Positions 63,668 to 64,000 of a DNA stretch of 64,000 nt are shown in pieces. Positions within the stretch are counted from its first letter, which is position 1. The number at the start of each line of letters is the position of its first letter. This DNA is from CALBTQ01 sp036725605 (GTDB lineage Bacteria; Lernaellota; Lernaellaia; Lernaellales; Lernaellaceae), in NCBI GenBank assembly GCA_036725605.1, contig DAIMDW010000016.1, positions 1 through 64,000 on the forward strand, in the 5' to 3' direction. The translations under genes and the position numbers were made by a program. A model generated the notes under the pieces. The model did not search any database. It saw only the letters and a list, made by a program, of their open reading frames with translations, and was not told the DNA's origin.

Positions 63668-64000
63668 TTACTCCTGCTTCGTCCACACCGCGCCGAAGGT
63701 GGGATCGTTGAAAACAATTTTATATTCGCCGTCAGCCGTTTCGAACGGGTCGCCGTAAAAATGCAGATCGTCATAGGAGTAGTTGAGCTGGCCCGAGCCG
63801 GGTGAAAAGTAATTCTCAACGATAAAGCCGGCCGGCGATTGCTCCTGACCGGCGATGGTCACCAATACCGGAACGTTCCAAATCGGATCGCAGAAACTGT
63901 CCAGGTCGTAACATGACAATTCCCAGCGTCCTTGCGGATCGCACGCCACGGCCCGGTCGTTGCCGAATTCGTCCTGGTAGGAACCGGTGTAGTCGTCGAG
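63668..64000 (-). CDS. Partial exported Cys-containing hypothetical, cut by window edge
   Basis: Open frame runs off the right end; only the C-terminal about 110 residues are seen. It continues upstream as DDYTGSYQDEFGNDRAV without a stop. Segments such as ELSCYDLDSFCDPIW and GQLNYSYDDLHFYGDPF suggest a beta-rich domain with cysteines, as in other exported proteins of this genome. Function unknown. Confidence 0.7.
   Translation of the reverse strand, partial: LDDYTGSYQDEFGNDRAVACDPQGRWELSCYDLDSFCDPIWNVPVLVTIAGQEQSPAGFIVENYFSPGSGQLNYSYDDLHFYGDPFETADGEYKIVFNDPTFGAVWTKQE

Overview
This 64-kb window is GC-rich chromosomal DNA from a diderm (Gram-negative) bacterium, probably an uncultured Deltaproteobacteria-like or Myxococcota-like lineage. 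The evidence is BamD, a type II secretion pseudopilin operon, many lipoproteins with clear lipoboxes, DksA, AddA/AddB, a XrtA-type polysaccharide deacetylase and a TIGR04073-like protein. A striking local trait is poly-aspartate tracts, often with Gly/Ser/Thr, in exported proteins and lipoproteins. I considered the candidate phylum Lernaellota for this reason but cannot prove it. No tRNA, rRNA, CRISPR array, prophage or complete insertion sequence was seen.

Layout. 0.3-3.7 kb: two tandem paralogous lipoproteins with Asp-rich linkers. 3.7-4.5 kb: an AT-rich island with one NYN-domain gene, probably acquired. 4.5-6.3 kb: enoyl-CoA hydratase, a hypothetical and a poly-Asp lipoprotein. 6.9-8.9 kb: membrane sulfatase-like protein. 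8.9-9.5 kb: non-coding repeat element flanked by 52-bp direct repeats. 9.5-16.5 kb: a long minus-strand operon of short-overlap genes (hypothetical, dksA, M50 protease, SRPBCC protein, TPR protein, orphan peptide-binding lipoprotein, metallophosphoesterase, lipoprotein, polysaccharide deacetylase). 16.7-18.7 kb: exported helical-repeat protein. 18.7-25.7 kb: a hypothetical, an rlmI-like methyltransferase broken by one in-frame TGA, a small lipoprotein, an AsmA-like/GT51 fusion, a rearranged alkaline-phosphatase-fold lipoprotein and an MGMT-family protein. 25.7-31.7 kb: rnz, then the gspFGHIJK operon. 32-41 kb: FGE-like lipoprotein, TIGR04073-like protein, outer-membrane barrel, pgsA, lytic transglycosylase and two large exported proteins ending in Asp-rich tails with terminal Cys. 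40.6-46.4 kb: M28 peptidase, second sulfatase-like lipoprotein, bamD, lipoprotein, TPR protein. 46.3-46.9 kb: repeat element between perfect 147-bp direct repeats that duplicate the 3' ends of two convergent genes. 46.8-57.1 kb: addA, addB, lipoprotein, GT4 glycosyltransferase, gspE, CpsB/YwqE-type PHP phosphatase. 57.1-58.1 kb: gene-free, with a hairpin cluster that may be a structured RNA. 58.1-64 kb: lipoprotein, third sulfatase-like protein, small exported proteins, a membrane PAS-receiver protein and one gene cut by the window edge.

How the genes work together. Most of the window serves the cell envelope: secretion (GspE-K), outer-membrane assembly (BamD), phospholipid synthesis (PgsA), peptidoglycan synthesis and turnover (GT51, SLT), polysaccharide handling (deacetylase, GT4, PHP phosphatase) and phosphoryl/sulfuryl transfer at the surface (three sulfatase-like proteins plus a related lipoprotein). 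AddAB covers break repair. The most unusual signals are the two repeat elements whose insertion left long flank duplications that keep a neighbouring gene intact, the Asp-tract plus terminal-Cys proteins, and the hairpin cluster at 57.5 kb.
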